Source: Sepiola atlantica (lineage: Eukaryota > Mollusca > Cephalopoda > Sepiida > Sepiolidae). From it: a DNA stretch of 64,000 nucleotides. Both the position numbers and the translations under genes were made by a program. The stretch spans positions 100,123,206 through 100,187,205 of the forward strand of contig OY744532.1 in assembly GCA_963556195.1 (NCBI GenBank), written 5' to 3'. Numbering within the stretch: the stretch's first letter is position 1; each line of letters opens with the position of its first letter. Of the stretch, positions 1-10,104 are shown in pieces. Below the pieces are notes generated by a model. It ran no database searches and was not told where the DNA came from. It worked only from the letters and a program-made list of their open reading frames with translations.

Positions 1-198
1 TTTTTAATAAGGCTTTATATACTGATAGGAAGAGTCCATTGTGTGTCTAAATAGGGATGATACCACAGCAAGACAATATTCAAACTCTTCACTGTAAAGG
101 CAAAATCTTGACTCATCTGACCAATTTCAAACTATTTTGTATCAATATTACAATCTGTCTTTGATATTACTTTTTGATAATTTTATTAGTTAAATGTA
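1..198. other. AT-rich flank, nothing recognised
   Basis: AT-rich sequence left of the foldback element. No open frame or repeat was recognised. The last six bases (193-198, AATGTA) are the left copy of the probable target-site duplication of the next element. Confidence 0.5.
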
Positions 199-308
199 TG
201 GTACTGATATCGATCCTGAACCAGTTTTCGTGAGGTTCGACTCGGAAGCGTTCGGCTGTCCTACGCAAACGCCTGAGTGTTGACGAGCCGAATGGTACCA
301 GACGACAA

Positions 309-558
309 TTTTGATACGGTGCTGCGTCCTGTGATTGTAAATTATATTTTCAAGAAATTTTCTAAAAGAAACAACAAAAACAAACAAAACAAGCAAAACA
401 TAGCGAAGTTACTGTTATCAAATAAATATTTTTTGTTATTTTGATACGTTGCTGCGTCCTATAATTTTTAGTTATAGTTGCAAGAAATTTTTTAAATAAC
501 AAAACAAATAAAACAAGCAAAACAGAGCGAAATTACTGTTATCAAATAAATATTTTTA
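309..558. repeat. Two ~129-bp direct repeats inside the foldback element
   Basis: The stretch beginning TTGATACGGTGCTGCGTCCT near 309 recurs near 438 with G-to-T and small indel differences. Both copies run on into a run rich in aacaaaac/aagcaaaac and end in ATCAAATAAATATTTTT. It is a tandem duplication of the inner part of the left arm. Confidence 0.7.
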
Positions 559-592
559 ACCTTAAACCCTAACTCTAACCCTAAACCCTAAC
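558..592. repeat. Short telomere-like interstitial tract
   Basis: A run of CCTTAAACCCTAACTCTAAC type containing several CCCTAA units and variants. It lies in the centre of the foldback element, so it is not a chromosome end. Confidence 0.5.
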
Positions 593-769
593 AACAACAA
601 AAAACAAAACAAGCAAAACATTATTATCACAGGACGCAGCACCGTATCAAAATTGTCGTCTGGTACAAATCAGCTCGTCAACTCTCGGGCGTTTGCGTAG
701 GACAGCCGAACGCTTCCGAGTCGAACCTCTCGAAAACTGGTTCAGGATCGATATCAGTACCAAATGTAT

Positions 770-1085
770 TAAGTAGGTGTCAAAGGTGATAATGTATGTA
801 CCAACATGAAATACCTTAGCATGGAAATTCCACAGTTGTATTCTTCCTATGTTATAGATTAGTGTCATGCTTACGAATATGTCCTTTCTATGGATGCCCA
901 ATTTTAACCTTATGTGGAGAATACTGTTTTTAACATTATTTCCACGCATCTCCATACAATCTTGCTGCATTTGTATAATTCTGAATCAATAACCTCAGAC
1001 ACTATGGTATTCTCTCAAGACTTTACAAATTGTTTACTTTTCCATTCTAACAATATAACATAGGTGGATACTCGCTAGATCATTT
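770..1085. repeat. Diverged repeat, related to 1545-1640 and 2620-2680
   Basis: The block GGAAATTCCACAGTTGTAT at about 825 recurs at about 1550, in both cases followed by a CTATGGATG motif about 60 bp on. A GTGATAA-GTA-CAACATGAAAT block near 788 recurs near 2626. These are old copies of an unidentified repeat. No coding frame is convincing. Confidence 0.4.
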
Positions 1086-1091
1086 TTTTTT

Positions 1092-1445
1092 TTTAACATA
1101 GTTCACCCCAAACAAGGCAGGCCGCCACTGTAGATGTCAGGGGCTACTGAGAAAAAAAAGGAGAAGGTTTGGGGGGGTGGCGTCAACCTAAATTGGGATC
1201 TGCGCAGCGAGATGTCTGTTTACATTAGTTTTAAATTTCTGCATATCAGTACCGTCGGGGAAACAGGGGGCAGCGAGGGAGTTCCAGAGGCCAGAAGCAC
1301 GAGGAAAGAAGCTATTGGAGTAGAAAGCTCTCCGGCATCTGGGGACCTCCATAGTGAATGGATGGGATTTAGTTGATTGTCGAGTTAGTCTAGTGAATTT
1401 ACGTCGAGGGGGCACCAGAGTAGTTTGTTTGCTCTGTGTTGTAAT
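1092..1445 (-). pseudogene. LINE-A 3' end (RT C-terminus plus 3' UTR), 5'-truncated
   Basis: On the minus strand the frame reads VPPRRKFTRLTRQSTKSHPF, then an FYSNSFFPRASGLWNSL stretch and KFKTNVNRHLAAQIP before a stop. This is the conserved C-terminal end of a jockey/CR1-like non-LTR retrotransposon ORF2. The 3' UTR (ending near 1092) carries TTGTTTGGGGTGAACTATG, which is shared by the copies at 17 kb, 25 kb, 29 kb and 36 kb. Only the last ~85 codons remain, so this is a dead 5'-truncated insertion. Clade placement is tentative. Confidence 0.8.
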
Positions 1446-1459
1446 AGAATATCCCACAC

Positions 1460-1801
1460 CCCCTTTTTCCTAAATGGACTTACTACATATAGAGTGAAAC
1501 AAGCATTTTGCTTCAGACATAAGTAATAGTTTACTAATTAGCGGGACCTGTGGAAATTCCACAGTTGTATCATTCATCTGTTTCATATTGCTGCTGTGCT
1601 TAAAAATATTTCCAGTCTATGGATGTCCGGTGCAGATGCAGACCCCCACAATATTATTCTACCCCCTTTGCTCAAACTGAAACATACTTATCTAAGTACT
1701 GTGGTCCATATAGTTACAGAATGTGTCTAGTTATGGACGTCTATTTTCAAAACCTTGTAGGAGTTTGTGACATATTCCCATCCTATGGACGTCAATTATT
1801 A
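1460..1801. other. Unassigned sequence with internal diverged repeats
   Basis: Holds the second copy of the 825-905 repeat and two CTATGGACGTC-like blocks. No supported gene. The boundary with the Helitron at 1802 is sharp (A followed by TC). Confidence 0.4.
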
Positions 1802-2175
1802 TCTTCTATATATTAATATGATAGCGTGTGTGTTCGTGTGTCACGCTTACATCAAAAGCTCTACGCATGTGTGCCGCACCTAGATTTGGAAAAGCATTCA
1901 AGTCACCTAACTTTCGTGATATTTTCAAGTATTTTCCTTTGGCGCAACGGTTAGCGACGTAGGATTTTGACGCCGGTTTTTGACATCGGTTTTGGTTTAT
2001 AATTCGATCCCAACCAACCTCTAAGCTTTTTTTTTTCTACATCGAAGGGGAGAGGTAGGGAGGGGACGACCGGGAAGATACATATTAATCATATTTTATT
2101 CAAACATGTATAGGTTAGGAACAAGATAATAGTATTGAAAACATCATTTCGTGTAATTTACACGGGTCCCGCTAG
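1802..2175 (+). mobile_element. Non-autonomous Helitron-1 (374 bp) carrying a tRNA-like sequence
   Basis: Begins with TC (TCTTCTATATATTAATATG) after an A, and ends in CTAG followed by T. The 3' end is preceded by a short GC hairpin (ACGGGTCCCG). The A^T insertion site, 5'-TC, 3'-CTRR and subterminal hairpin are the accepted marks of Helitrons. The GTGTGTGTTCGTGTGTCACGC stretch near the 5' end is also typical. There is no Rep/helicase frame. A tRNA-like sequence lies inside it. Confidence 0.75.
1925..2035 (+). repeat. tRNA-derived SINE-like sequence inside Helitron-1
   Basis: An A-box-like TGGCGCAACGGTTAGCG (1938 region) and a B-box-like AATTCGATCCC about 65 bp downstream are spaced as in tRNA genes, and a T run follows. 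The tRNA body between the boxes is degenerate, so this is a tRNA-derived SINE head or pseudogene and not a working tRNA. Confidence 0.55.
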
Positions 2176-2205
2176 TTATTATTATAATTATTGTGTAATC
2201 TTTGG

Positions 2206-2237
2206 GCAGAACAGATACTACACTTTGAATTATTTAT
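2206..2237 (-). pseudogene. U2 snRNA-like fragment
   Basis: The minus strand reads CAAAGTGTAGTATCTGTTC, which matches the part of U2 snRNA that contains the branch-point-pairing GTAGTA. Neighbouring sequence is not U2. It is probably a remnant of a U2-derived retroelement. Confidence 0.5.
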
Positions 2238-2461
2238 TTACACAAAATATAAAAATTTACATTCAATACAAATTCGGCACAAGGCCATCAAAAGTGGGAG
2301 CAATTAGGGGTCGTTGGTCATCCTTGGTCAATAATGATAAAAAATGTCTATCCTACTCTTAACTAGAATCATCTCAGTCACCACAATACCACATTTACTC
2401 TAGGGGTTCATCCTACTTAAGATCTCCCCAAATTTGTTGGAAATTTTATTTTTTCATAAAT

Positions 2462-2506
2462 GCAGATACTACACTTTGATCTTTGACCGAAGGGCAAGAA
2501 AGTGTA
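2462..2506 (-). pseudogene. U2 snRNA 5'-end fragment, degenerate
   Basis: The minus strand carries TTCTTGCCCTTCGGTCAAAG followed by ATCAAAGTGTAGTATCTG. This aligns with the first ~45 nt of U2 snRNA, with a few substitutions. It is longer than the fragment at 2206 and on the same strand. The downstream U2 domains (Sm site, stem-loops III/IV) are missing. Confidence 0.7.
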
Positions 2507-2509
2507 TTT

Positions 2510-3400
2510 TAGTTCAAGTTTAACATTCAACACAGCAGTGATATCAGATGAAATTTTTTTTTTAAAATACTTTTTTTTTTTGCATTGAGTCTTTGGCGAT
2601 TGGGCAATCCCAAATGGGTGGAGGGTGATAACGTACGTGCAAACATGAAATTGCTTTAGCGTATTGTTATAGAGATTATTGCATATAGCGTACATCGATT
2701 GGCCAAGGTTTAGTAATTCAAAGATAGTATGCGTGTACATACATTCTTTTTTTATGATGGTCAGAAGAATGGAAGTTAGGAGTGGGGGACAGCGTAACCT
2801 TTTGGGGTGCATAAAGTGTGTCCTGTCGTCTTCCTAGAATCGCCATGTAAATGGGTGGATGGGTTTTTTTATTGTATCAATTAAGTGAAGTATGCAATAG
2901 TGTTGGGACGATTAATCAGAGAAGTCTGAAGTCATTTTTACTTGTACGGCTGAACATGGATTCTGGTAGGTTAAAATAAACTGACTGTTATCACACATTC
3001 GCATGGTCAGTATTAGTTCAGTGATTTCTAATTAGCAGTGTGGACCTGAAAAATAAAAAACATTATTATCATTATTACTGATTGCATTTTCTCGGTAAAG
3101 CAAAGTGCATAACGTTCGAGAAAGATCCACTCATGGGACTTTTCCATATTCGATAGTTTTTCCTTTGTTTTAAAGAAATTTTTCAAAAATAATCTGAAGC
3201 TTGAAAATTCCCATGGTAGATCCGATAAGGTTGCGAATGGAACATGCAAGTTTTTGTCCCCTTGGATGATAAGAATATTACTGATATATAGATATATATT
3301 TTTTGGTACAGAAAAATTAGTACAACATTCGTACCGTCGGTTTGAAGCACGGAAGGACTTAGCCATTCGGCTGTCTTCAGCTTCTGTTGTCATCTGTCTA
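2510..3400. other. No gene recognised
   Basis: AT-rich intergenic sequence with poly-T runs. The one long open frame (minus strand, about 3028-3720) owes its length to reading through TA dinucleotide repeats and is not credible. Confidence 0.6.
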
Positions 3401-3439
3401 TATATATATATATTGGGCACTATCCCTTTATAAACATAG

Positions 3440-3443
3440 CAAC

Positions 3444-3526
<83 letters not shown>

Positions 3527-3608
3527 GTATGAGAGAAAGAATCATTGTTGAAAGTAATTGAAAAGTCAAAGCAATGGAACAAACAAGTGTTTATTACTAA
3601 TATGGATG

Positions 3609-3688
<80 letters not shown>

Positions 3689-4076
3689 CCAAGTAAAACA
3701 TCCACAGGGTAGTAATCCAAAGAATTTCAACTGGGTTTATAAAAAGTGCTCAATATCAAATAGAGCTTTTGTATATGATTATTTTTATTTACACAGACAT
3801 ATTTGGAAAGAACTAAATATGATTTAAGGTTAAGATCGGATTCTAACTCTGCCTGATCAGATCTCAGTTTATAATAGCTGTTGATCGATAACATCGACAT
3901 GCCAGTGTCACAGATTTTGTACATGTCTGTGTAAATAAAAATTATCATATATAAAGCTCTATTTTGATATTGAGTACTTTTTATAAACCCGGTTAAAATT
4001 CTCTGGATTACCACCCTGTGGATATTTTTTACCTGGATTATTACCATTATTTATATATATATATATATATATAAAT

Positions 4077-4113
<37 letters not shown>

Positions 4114-4125
4114 AATAATGATCAT

Positions 4126-4179
<54 letters not shown>

Positions 4180-4186
4180 TGGTCAT

Positions 4187-4224
<38 letters not shown>

Positions 4225-4232
4225 ATTATTAT
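3440..4232. repeat. Cluster of (TA)n arrays, with (TAA)n
   Basis: Long (TA)n arrays at about 3440-3515, 3611-3662 and 4050-4221, with (AAT)n at 3662-3689 and 4220-4235, surround a palindromic unit (next entry). Several TA/TAA arrays are interrupted by ATAAATAATGATCATAATAA units repeated in tandem. Confidence 0.9.
3690..4050. repeat. Imperfect palindrome between TA arrays (foldback family FB)
   Basis: The left arm (CATCCACAGGGTAGTAATCC, then a TTTATAAAAAGTGCTCAATA block, then TATTTTTATTTACACAGACA) reappears inverted in 3920-4040. Arms are about 120 bp around a ~110-bp centre. The TTTATAAAAAGTGCTCAATA block also occurs at about 34355 and, inverted, at about 55560. These therefore form one family that always borders (TA)n. 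Confidence 0.75.
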
Positions 4233-4239
4233 TAATTTT

Positions 4240-5085
4240 ATACGTACATAAACGTAATCCATGAACACGTGTTTCTGGCTCACAGCCGTCATCAGCATGG
4301 TTAACTTAGACAAGGATCGAACCTTCGATATTGATGTCTATAGTCCAGCGTCTTTACCACTGAACCAAGACGCTTGTCTAGAAATATGTACGATTTTTAT
4401 CACCTAAATATTTAATGTATTTAATACATTTTTTTATTCAATCTTTAAAAAATGAACTTCATTTTTTTTTTCGACCCAAATTGTACTATTACAAAAAAAA
4501 TGGATAAATTGATTTGTTTGAAAATACTTGCGCGTTTGTCTGTGATAAATAATAATATACATTATGCAATATTGTTACGTTCGTAAAACAAACAAATATT
4601 AAATAACCACACGACGATTAATGTTGCCCTGGCTGTCTCTCCTCTCACAGAAATGTTTTCTTTAAAAAGAAAATAATCACTGATAATGTTTAAAAGTGAA
4701 ACTTTATTTACTTAAAACAAATCTAAATTCCCTTCCAAAATAAATAGAAAAAATATGGGGTCAAATTTCCCCCCCCCCCCCCTTGAAAAAATAGGTTGTT
4801 AATGTAATGAAAATTAAAAATGTTTTAAAATACTTCAAGGATTTTTCTATTTCTATTTTATACCTCAGGAAATGAAAATTTACGTATAATCCTATGCTTC
4901 GTCCGACATGTTCTCCTATAACCCTTAGCACATCTCAAAATATTAGCAAGATTTTGTCAAATATTATCTTACGGTCCTTCACTTAAAGGGACATCCCCAC
5001 CCATATCGACGAGATCCTTTGACGCCCACCCCTATCCTTCGATCACTCATTGGCAGAATAGAACGTTTATGAAAGAAGGTTCATT
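4240..5085. other. Mostly unassigned; hammerhead-core-like motif near 4272-4295
   Basis: Directly right of a TA array the minus strand has CTGATGA (4295-4289), then a small GGC/GCC stem, then GAAAC (4275-4271). The rest is AT-rich, with a poly-C run at about 4770-4782. No gene was recognised. Confidence 0.4.
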
Positions 5086-5089
5086 TTCA

Positions 5090-5255
5090 TTATGGAGCGC
5101 TGAAAAAGAGCTGCTCCTTTTTTATAAGAGTTTGAGCTGGAGTGGCTCCTTTTTGAAAATGGGGAGCGTGAGAGGAGCCAGCTCCAATTTTGGGCGTTGG
5201 AGCAGGAACGGGAGCAACTCCAAAAGTAGTGGAGCGCGTAAAGCCCTGTATACAT
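5090..5255 (-). mobile_element. Possible hAT-type MITE fragment
   Basis: The minus strand starts CAGGGCTTTACGCGCTCC and continues with many GGAGC/GCTCC blocks, the style of widespread hAT-derived MITEs (CAGGGCT ends, repeated GGAGTC-like motifs). I could not find a matching left end or an 8-bp duplication, so this is a partial call. Confidence 0.4.
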
Positions 5256-5259
5256 GTGT

Positions 5260-5915
5260 GTGTGTGCGAGAAAAAATGGGACCGGTATGTAACCCATTGA
5301 GCTCAAGTCACAGTGTTTGAATAAAAAAAAAAATGAGTTTGCAAAGCCAGTCAATTCTAAAAATAAATGAAAAAACAAAATCAGAAATTAGTCTCTTTTT
5401 GGTTTCTATATCTCCCTGTCGTTGTCTCTGTCTCTCCAACTACAGCTTAAATAATATTACTACTACAGGTGATATTTCGTTTTGTTTATAATGGCCTAGT
5501 CCAATCTTTTTATTTTTTCCTTTATTTATTACCTTCGAATCTTAATAAACAGAGAGAGAGAGGCGAAAGCGAGAGTTATAGATAGCATATGAAATAAAAC
5601 ATAGGTAAAAGTAACTTTGTAAAGAATATCATTTGTTGTCGAGTTGGATTGTCTTTATTTCCTTTTACAAAATAGAAATTGTCGTTGTAAACCCATCAAA
5701 TTTGACAATTGCTTTGGGAAAATGGAAATAGCTGAAGGAAATTAAATTTGGTTAAAAAAAATTCTTTCTTTTTTTTTTTTGGTCTGAGTAAAAACAAAAA
5801 TGAATTTAACATTTTCCCACCAGAAATCTAATCAAGAGCTATTTGCATTTAGACAAAATAAGATAGTTTTTGCATAGATTACACAATACTATTATCTTCA
5901 CAAATAATCTCTCTG
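5260..5915. other. No feature recognised
   Basis: AT-rich sequence with short homopolymers and a (GA)n stretch near 5550. It ends at a (TA)n array (5917-5941). Confidence 0.5.
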
Positions 5916-5941
5916 GCTATATATATATATATATATATATA

Positions 5942-6125
5942 TGAAATTAAAGACCTAAAAAGCTCAACGTTTCGCCCAAATGTTATATGGGCTTTGTCAA
6001 GAGCGAACGAAAAAATGCAAAAAATTACAAAAGACGTCTTTTGTCATTTTTTGCATTTTTTTCGTTCGCTCTTGACAAAGCCCATATAACATTTGGGCGA
6101 AACGTTGAGCTTTTTAGGTCTTCCG
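5942..6125. repeat. Near-perfect palindrome flanked by (TA)n, with GAAACG motif
   Basis: The arm AGACCTAAAAAGCTCAACG through GAACGAAAAAATGCAAAAAA is mirrored at about 6040-6122, around the centre AAAGACGTCTTTTG. On the plus strand the right arm reads TTGACAAAGCCC, a loop, GGGCGAAACGTTGAGC. This resembles a decayed hammerhead core (CTGANGA-stem-GAAA). (TA)n lies on the left (5917-5941) and 55 bp further right (6178-6206). Confidence 0.75.
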
Positions 6126-6178
6126 CTTATTCCATTTTAATTTCATACCGTCGGATTATTTTATCCTTTCATCTAGTC

Positions 6179-6206
<28 letters not shown>

Positions 6207-6209
<3 letters not shown>

Positions 6210-6689
6210 GAAGAATGGAAAGGAATTAGAGAAGCAAAAGCCAAATCAAAATTCAATTTAATTGCTCAGAGCAAGGTATATTCCGCAAAAAAGGCAATTT
6301 ATACAAGTTAAATTTTCCTTAAGCCAGGCTTTTCAAAGATCAAAATCTTATCATCAGAGGAAGTCGTTGGGATAGATAAGTTGGCAAAGGCCAAGATTTA
6401 AAATTTGAAAAAATAAAATAAAAGTTGTAGGGAAAGAAACACAGGGCAAAATTCTGCCCGAATGCAAGCAAATGTCCGATTGCTAAATAGTCCGGTGTCG
6501 AAAAGTCCAGCGGAGAGAATGAGATGTAGATAGGTAGGTCGTTAAAAGGCACGAAAGGTTGTGAGAGAGGATTCAAAGTTAAATTCCAAGAAGCCACAAC
6601 TTCATATCTACCTGCTCTATCCTGGATATTGAGCTGTATACTCTTCACAATAGGTTTTACCTTTCCTAAAAATTCGCTTTTAGTACACC

Positions 6690-6690
<1 letters not shown>
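6207..6690. other. Unassigned sequence between TA arrays
   Basis: No repeat partner inside the window was recognised. Frames reading through the TA array at 6692-6736 are artefacts. Confidence 0.4.
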
Positions 6691-6737
<47 letters not shown>

Positions 6738-6738
<1 letters not shown>

Positions 6739-7331
6739 TAGAAGCATAGCAGTCCTCAGACAGGTTAAATTAATTCCCGAGCAGAACAGTTTTGCACCAC
6801 TTTCATGTCTCATTACAAAGATTAAAATCCAGATATAATGCTGCTAAACCTTATATCTATAATCCTTATTCTAATTTTGATCATAATCCATTACATGATT
6901 TTGACTCTAGAAAGTTTCTCGAATTTAAGGTCTTAAAAAGAAATTGAAATTCAGGGAATTTTGCTTATTTGAATGTCTAATGTCTATAGATCAAATTCAA
7001 TGCAAATCTGATATTTGAATTTTTAAATGAGAGGTTGTTCCCATATTATGCCCGCTGAAAACCCGTTAAAATATTCCAAAGAAACTGAAATTCGAAGAAC
7101 ATTTATTAATTGATGTCTAATACTTATTGTTGAAATTTCACAAAAAATCCGAATTTTCATGACAAGCTTCCACTTCCTCTTTGTCTCTGTTGCATAAAAC
7201 TAAATTAAATTAAATATAGCCCAGATACTGTGTTCTAAAATTAATAATGATCGGTTAATTAGTTTAGGAGTGAATCCTGTACATAGAAATATATAAAAAT
7301 ATACACATACCTAACTTTACATAAATAGAGA
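6738..7331 (-). mobile_element. Non-autonomous Helitron-2 copy
   Basis: Minus strand: begins TCTCTATTTATGTAAAGTTA at 7331 after an A and ends CTAG at 6738, followed by T of a (TA)n array. The 3' subterminal block (about 6745-6770) is a decayed form of the hairpin seen intact in the 25-kb and 38.6-kb copies (CCCGTCCTGGGACGGGTAT). The TTTAGTTTAATTTAGTTTTATGCA-like and ACTAATTAACCGATCATTAT blocks define the family. No coding capacity. Confidence 0.75.
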
Positions 7332-7560
7332 TATAAAAAAACAAAAAAATACCTACAATCTCAACATAATGGTTATCACCGACATCCTAGTCCGGAACGA
7401 TGTCATATTCAATCGTTTTCATCTTCTAAATTTCTTGAAGTCTTTTTCTCCTGTCACAGTTCCAGGCTTTCTAAAAAAAATTTAAAAAGATAAATAAATA
7501 AATAAAAATAATAAGCTGTTTTAAAGTATAGCAACTTGACCAAATATCTTATTTGTCTTT
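7332..7560. other. No feature recognised
   Basis: AT-rich spacer between Helitron-2 and the foldback element at 7567. Confidence 0.5.
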
Positions 7561-7566
7561 TGGGTG

Positions 7567-8040
7567 CTTGTGCTGATAAGCGGCCGTACGAAAAAAATAT
7601 TTTTTTATAAAAACAATATCATATACTTATTCAGCGTTATATTCTTACTCACTGTACAAAAAAGTAGAACAAATTATCCACTAGAACTTTAATTACAAGT
7701 ATTTTTCCATTCTTCGTATCATAACAGCGATTCGTTCAGTAAGCGTCCATCTTTTTTCTTAAAAATAATTCAAGGGCAGATAATTCGCAAGGGAGATAAT
7801 CATGCAATTAAAAAAAACAATTACATATATAAAAATTAAATTTATTCCATTTCGTTTTAATGCAATAAATTAATTTAATTTCGTTTATTTACTTTCATTT
7901 TGTTTTATTTGTAATTAAAGTTCTAGTGGATAATTTTTTCTACTTTTTTTGTACGGTGAGTAAGAATATAATGCTGAATAAGTATATAATATTGTTTTTA
8001 TATAAAAAAAAATTTTTTCGTACGGCCGCTCATCAGCAGA
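7567..8040. mobile_element. Foldback MITE with ~125-bp inverted repeats
   Basis: 7567-7700 (GTGCTGATAAGCGGCCGTAC onward) is mirrored by 7905-8040. Both arms share a long core running from GCGGCCGTACGAAAAAA through ACTAGAACTTTAATTACAA. The ~200-bp centre contains no frame. No clear target duplication was found. The ends carry CTGATGAG next to GCGGCCGTAC. Confidence 0.7.
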
Positions 8041-9000
8041 AGCATCGTCTTTTGTTCCGTAGACGTGCGACTGATTTTCCAAGTTGCTTGAAACGTGTTA
8101 TTTGTAAAATATTTAAAATGACCTTTCGTCCGGTTGACCTCACTCTCTCCCTTTCCTGCTAAAATCGTGCTGCTCCATTCGATCGGTCTTGATCTTGGCT
8201 ACAATCATCTGCTTCTGCCCGCTGAATAAAAGCGCCGACCGAACACAGGACGACGTACAGTTTGAATATCAACGATTCATTTCGAAAGGCGCCGCGGATG
8301 ATGAGCACAGCGTTTCGCTGTTTGGCCATCATGTTGATGCGAAGGTTGCAAGAAGAAGGAGGAGGAGGAGGAGGAGGAGGAGAAAGCTAACTACAGCAGA
8401 CAGAAACGACGATTCTCGGTTGGTCGACGTTGTTCATGGTTCCCTTTGCATCGAACGGCTCGACGAAATGGGAAATAAGTACTTTCGATGACAAAAAAGA
8501 AACAATCATTGTTTTTTTTATATTCTCAGTTCATTCAGCAGGAACGGTTGACTTTTAGAAATAAAACAAAACGATTACCAGAAGAAAAAAGCCGGACTGG
8601 TCAGTTCACAGATTTACACAATGTGCAATCCAATTGATATTTACCGACATAAGGGCTCTGGTTGATACGAAAATGAAGCAATACCGATTAACCCATAGAG
8701 AGAAAGTAAATTAATTAATAATGGAAACAATTTTTTTTAAAAACTGTTTCAATCGAGACATTGTTATAAGAATTTAATTAATAACTTTTGTTTTGCTCAC
8801 ATCCAGGTGTTACCGGATCAGGCTGTCTAAAGATATCGGCTTCCTGGCCCAAAATGCACCAAACATTGATTTTTTTTTTTTTTTTTCTCTTTGCAAAACT
8901 CAATCATGTTCTACGAAATCTAAAACAAAAAACAACAATTTCTACCCCTCCCCCCCCTTTCCATTCCGCCCCCCCCCTCTTTTCCCCTTTCACTCAACCA
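8041..9000. other. No gene supported; GGA/AGG microsatellite at 8350-8385
   Basis: The 100-codon plus frame at 8189-8491 includes a poly-Arg stretch made by (AGG)n, and I recognise no domain in it. Local GC is somewhat higher at 8160-8480. Poly-T (8870-8886) and C/T-rich runs (8945-8990) follow. Confidence 0.4.
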
Positions 9001-9002
9001 AA

Positions 9003-9220
9003 TACCATGAATAAATACTTGAACATATAAAGAACTTAAAGCATAAAAACTTCCAACAAAATGACCGGATTTGGCAGTAAATAACCCAAGGAGGGTTGAT
9101 ATGCGGTAAAACAACCAAACCAAATCAAACCCAACACCATGAATAAATACTTGAACATATAAAACATAACAATTTTAAGGGTTGATATGCCGTAAAATAA
9201 AACCTTTCTTCTGCTCACAG
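9003..9220. repeat. Two tandem copies of a ~132-bp repeat
   Basis: ATGAATAAATACTTGAACAT begins copies at about 9007 and 9139. Both continue to a GGGTTGATATGC(G/C)GTAAAA block. Confidence 0.7.
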
Positions 9221-9329
9221 CACAATGCAGTTGAATAAATAGGATTTCAAGAGCCGAAAACCTTGAGACTAAATTCTTCGCCTCATAAGCATGGTTACAT
9301 CAGTGGACAAGAATAAACAATTCTTTGCC

Positions 9330-9455
9330 TTGTACTAACCCATGAGCACCCATGGTCCTTTTGTAGGACCAGAAGGATAATTAACCATATTTTAACCACA
9401 TCTGTATTTTTCAGAGATATCCATAGTTAGCAATATCTCTGACATATCGATATTT
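9330..9455 (+). repeat. First copy of ~208-bp repeat
   Basis: ACCCATGAGCACCCATGGTC... GACCAGAAGGATAATTAACC matches the two complete tandem units at 10110-10510. It is shorter at its right end. Confidence 0.6.
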
Positions 9456-9718
9456 GATTCGAATTAGCCTATTTTTCCTTTCTTCCTTCAACTATGTTAT
9501 TGGTATGAATATATTTTATCTTGCAACATTTTTTTTTTCTGAAAATACTTATTCCAGCTAAGAAACCTTTTAGAGTGGATATTTTTTATTACTCACACTT
9601 TATTGTTAAACATTAAAGGAAAGCAACTATTAATTCAAACATCACTGCTTATAAATCAATTAGATTCCTTCATTCATTATAATGAAAGGGAAGTAACAAA
9701 GATGTTTTTTTTACGAAG

Positions 9719-10017
9719 AGTATTGATTTACTCCTCTCCAGGAGTTAGGCACAAGGCCAGTTTTTATCTTACTCCCACAAGTAAGATGTGACCCAAGGTC
9801 GGGTCGGGAAAGTGGGGTTTAAAAATTGCCTGGGCAGCCCCGTCGGCATTCCCGGTAGGGGTGCCTCAGGCAGTAAGCAATAAACTTACTCCTCCCCAAA
9901 GAGGGGAGGCGAAGCCTGGGAGGGTGGACCTCCTAGAACTGCACAGGACAGACCCATAGACCGGCGTAAATCAAGCCCCGAAGGTCAAAACAATACCAGT
10001 CTATGGGGTGCAGTATC
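9719..10017 (-). mobile_element. U2-SINE copy, head truncated
   Basis: The body matches the U2-headed copy at 24060-24412 almost throughout. Shared blocks are CTCCAGGAGTTAGGCACAAG, the GGGGTGCCTCAGGCAGTAAG region, the CCTGGGAGGGTGGACCTCC block and GTGCAGTATCCATCGGAACA. On the minus strand only the last few bases of the U2-derived head (CTGTTCC) remain. The 3' end is TAAATCAATA, as in the 24-kb copy. Confidence 0.8.
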
Positions 10018-10104
10018 CATCGGAACAGAAAAATATTAACAATTCCTCATCTATTAAAAGAGTGAAAGTTTTCGAAGCTATTTACATCCAATAATTATAT
10101 AAAT

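Larger units (their letters stand above)
199..762. mobile_element. Foldback (long-TIR) element, 564 bp
   Basis: Long imperfect terminal inverted repeats: 199-~335 is the reverse complement of ~630-762. The arms start TGGTACTGATATCGATCC and end in its complement. AATGTA lies directly outside both ends (193-198 and 763-768), which fits a 6-bp target-site duplication. The core holds two direct repeats about 129 bp apart and a short telomere-like tract. There is no transposase frame, so it is non-autonomous. The superfamily is unclear; a 6-bp duplication does not fit hAT (8 bp) or Tc1 (TA). Confidence 0.75.

Noticed and set aside
558..592. Chromosome end (telomere)
   Set aside because: A very short CCCTAA-type tract inside a foldback element with a target duplication.
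3028..3720. 230-codon minus ORF
   Set aside because: Its length comes from reading (TA)n arrays as Ile-Tyr repeats; the remainder has no recognisable domain.
8020..8045. Functional hammerhead at the tip of the 7567-8040 foldback
   Set aside because: CTGATGAG and GAAA are present, but the bases between cannot form stem II, and the other arm has a mutated box.
8189..8491. 100-codon plus ORF
   Set aside because: Its one feature is a poly-Arg run from an (AGG)n microsatellite; no family was recognised.
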